Assembly: GCA_964019165.1 (NCBI GenBank)
Contig: OZ025274.1
Span: 16,434,383 to 16,498,382 of the forward strand
DNA: 64,000 nucleotides
Direction of reading: 5' to 3'
Source of the DNA: Mastigias papua
Taxonomy: Eukaryota > Cnidaria > Scyphozoa > Rhizostomeae > Mastigiidae
The notes beneath the pieces were generated by a model that was given only the letters and a program-made list of their open reading frames with translations, did no database searches and was not told where the DNA came from. Made by a program: the position numbers and the translations under genes. Shown one piece after another: positions 63,335 through 64,000 of the stretch. Positions within the stretch are counted from its first letter, which is position 1. Each line of letters opens with the position of its first letter.

Positions 63335-64000
63335 GTGGCGGATCCAGACCGAGTTCCTTGCTGCCCAGAACTCAGTCAGATTTTGCAAAAAAAAATGATA
63401 TTTCATTACATTCAAGTCAAAGTTAGCTAGATATATCATGGGTTACAATGAAGTTTCCAAAAAGTTACATGAATTGATTCAATGACAGTGAAAAGACTAT
63501 TGTTCCTTTCTCCCGGTTCTCTTGCCTACACTTTGAAAAATATTATTAGCTATGCGGAGCACTGTCATGATTTGTATCTGCGGTGGACAATCCTTGAGAA
63601 CTCACAGAACTCGGAAATAAAATCCTTGGGCATCGGACATGATCCGAAATAGACAATAGATTTTCGATTTGGAACTCGGATGGAACCTAGTCAGACACAA
63701 TGGTGGAACTCGGAAATGAAATCTATCAGACACAATAAGTCAGTAGGTAAGAATTCGTTGATTGGTCTACGATTGTTTGGAAGTAATCTTTGTTTAGGCA
63801 TATCCTGTTCCAATTCACCATTGAATTTTACAATGGCGACCTTTAGTCCTCGTTTACCAACTGTATCTGCTTCCATCAAAAATCAGAGACAGGGTTACCT
63901 GATGGGTTTCATAGAAACGAAGAAATAGCATTAAGAAGGTTTGGTTATTTCAAAGACAGGCTGGGCTTTTGGACTTGCCATTGAGCTATCGAGATGGAGA
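63335..64000. other. Right edge of the window
   Basis: Begins with a possible hAT-like terminus (cagtggcggatcc); a matching inverted end is not in view. No exon or RNA gene recognised. Confidence 0.35.

Noticed and set aside
63691..63928. Overlapping 62- and 82-codon frames at the right edge
   Set aside because: No recognised motif, no splice support, and overlapping on opposite strands; probably chance.

Overview
The window is nuclear DNA from an AT-rich metazoan. Four intron-rich, animal-type genes can be read exon by exon with GT-AG introns and consistent phases. The only telomere-type repeat is TTAGGG, and the spacers are full of metazoan retroelements and miniature DNA transposons. I cannot name the species; an aquatic invertebrate is likely from the Penelope-type, RTE-like and Gypsy content, but this is inference.

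Genes. (1) 223-2662, minus: the first two coding exons of mitochondrial malate dehydrogenase (MDH2); the rest lies left of the window. (2) 5072-31473, minus: a complete 18-exon CHEK2 (CHK2) gene of 547 codons, with a Ser-rich N-terminus, FHA domain, kinase domain and basic C-terminal tail. (3) 35741-about 40269, plus: Mediator subunit MED19, divergent from CHEK2; the 5' end and one middle exon are unresolved. (4) 41377-60694 and beyond, minus: an MFSD1-type major facilitator transporter, with 12 exons found, one short exon missing and the 5' end outside the window or unrecognised.

Repeats. CHEK2 introns hold a Gypsy LTR element with 135-bp LTRs (5411-9836), an RTE-like LINE with an intact 1014-codon ORF (26615-30069), older reverse-transcriptase debris, a 443-bp MITE and several minisatellites. 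The CHEK2-MED19 spacer holds a 1.3-kb terminal-inverted-repeat element and a LINE 3' fragment. MED19's largest intron contains a TTAGGG block flanked by inverted hammerhead-like repeats. MFSD1 introns contain three MITE-like elements, a LINE nested in one of them, a 62-bp tandem array and an inverted pair of tRNA-like repeats. The right end (60.9-63.3 kb) is a nest of Penelope-like fragments, including a large inverted pair whose arms carry hammerhead ribozyme cores next to long (AT)n tracts.

Most worth checking: the 62-bp array, in which every unit carries a splice-acceptor/12-nt/splice-donor cassette in the sense of MFSD1; the hammerhead cores and the copy that has lost catalytic G8; the telomeric block between inverted hammerhead-like repeats; and the near absence of SQ/TQ sites in the CHEK2 N-terminus. 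All calls come from reading the sequence; no database search or folding program was run.
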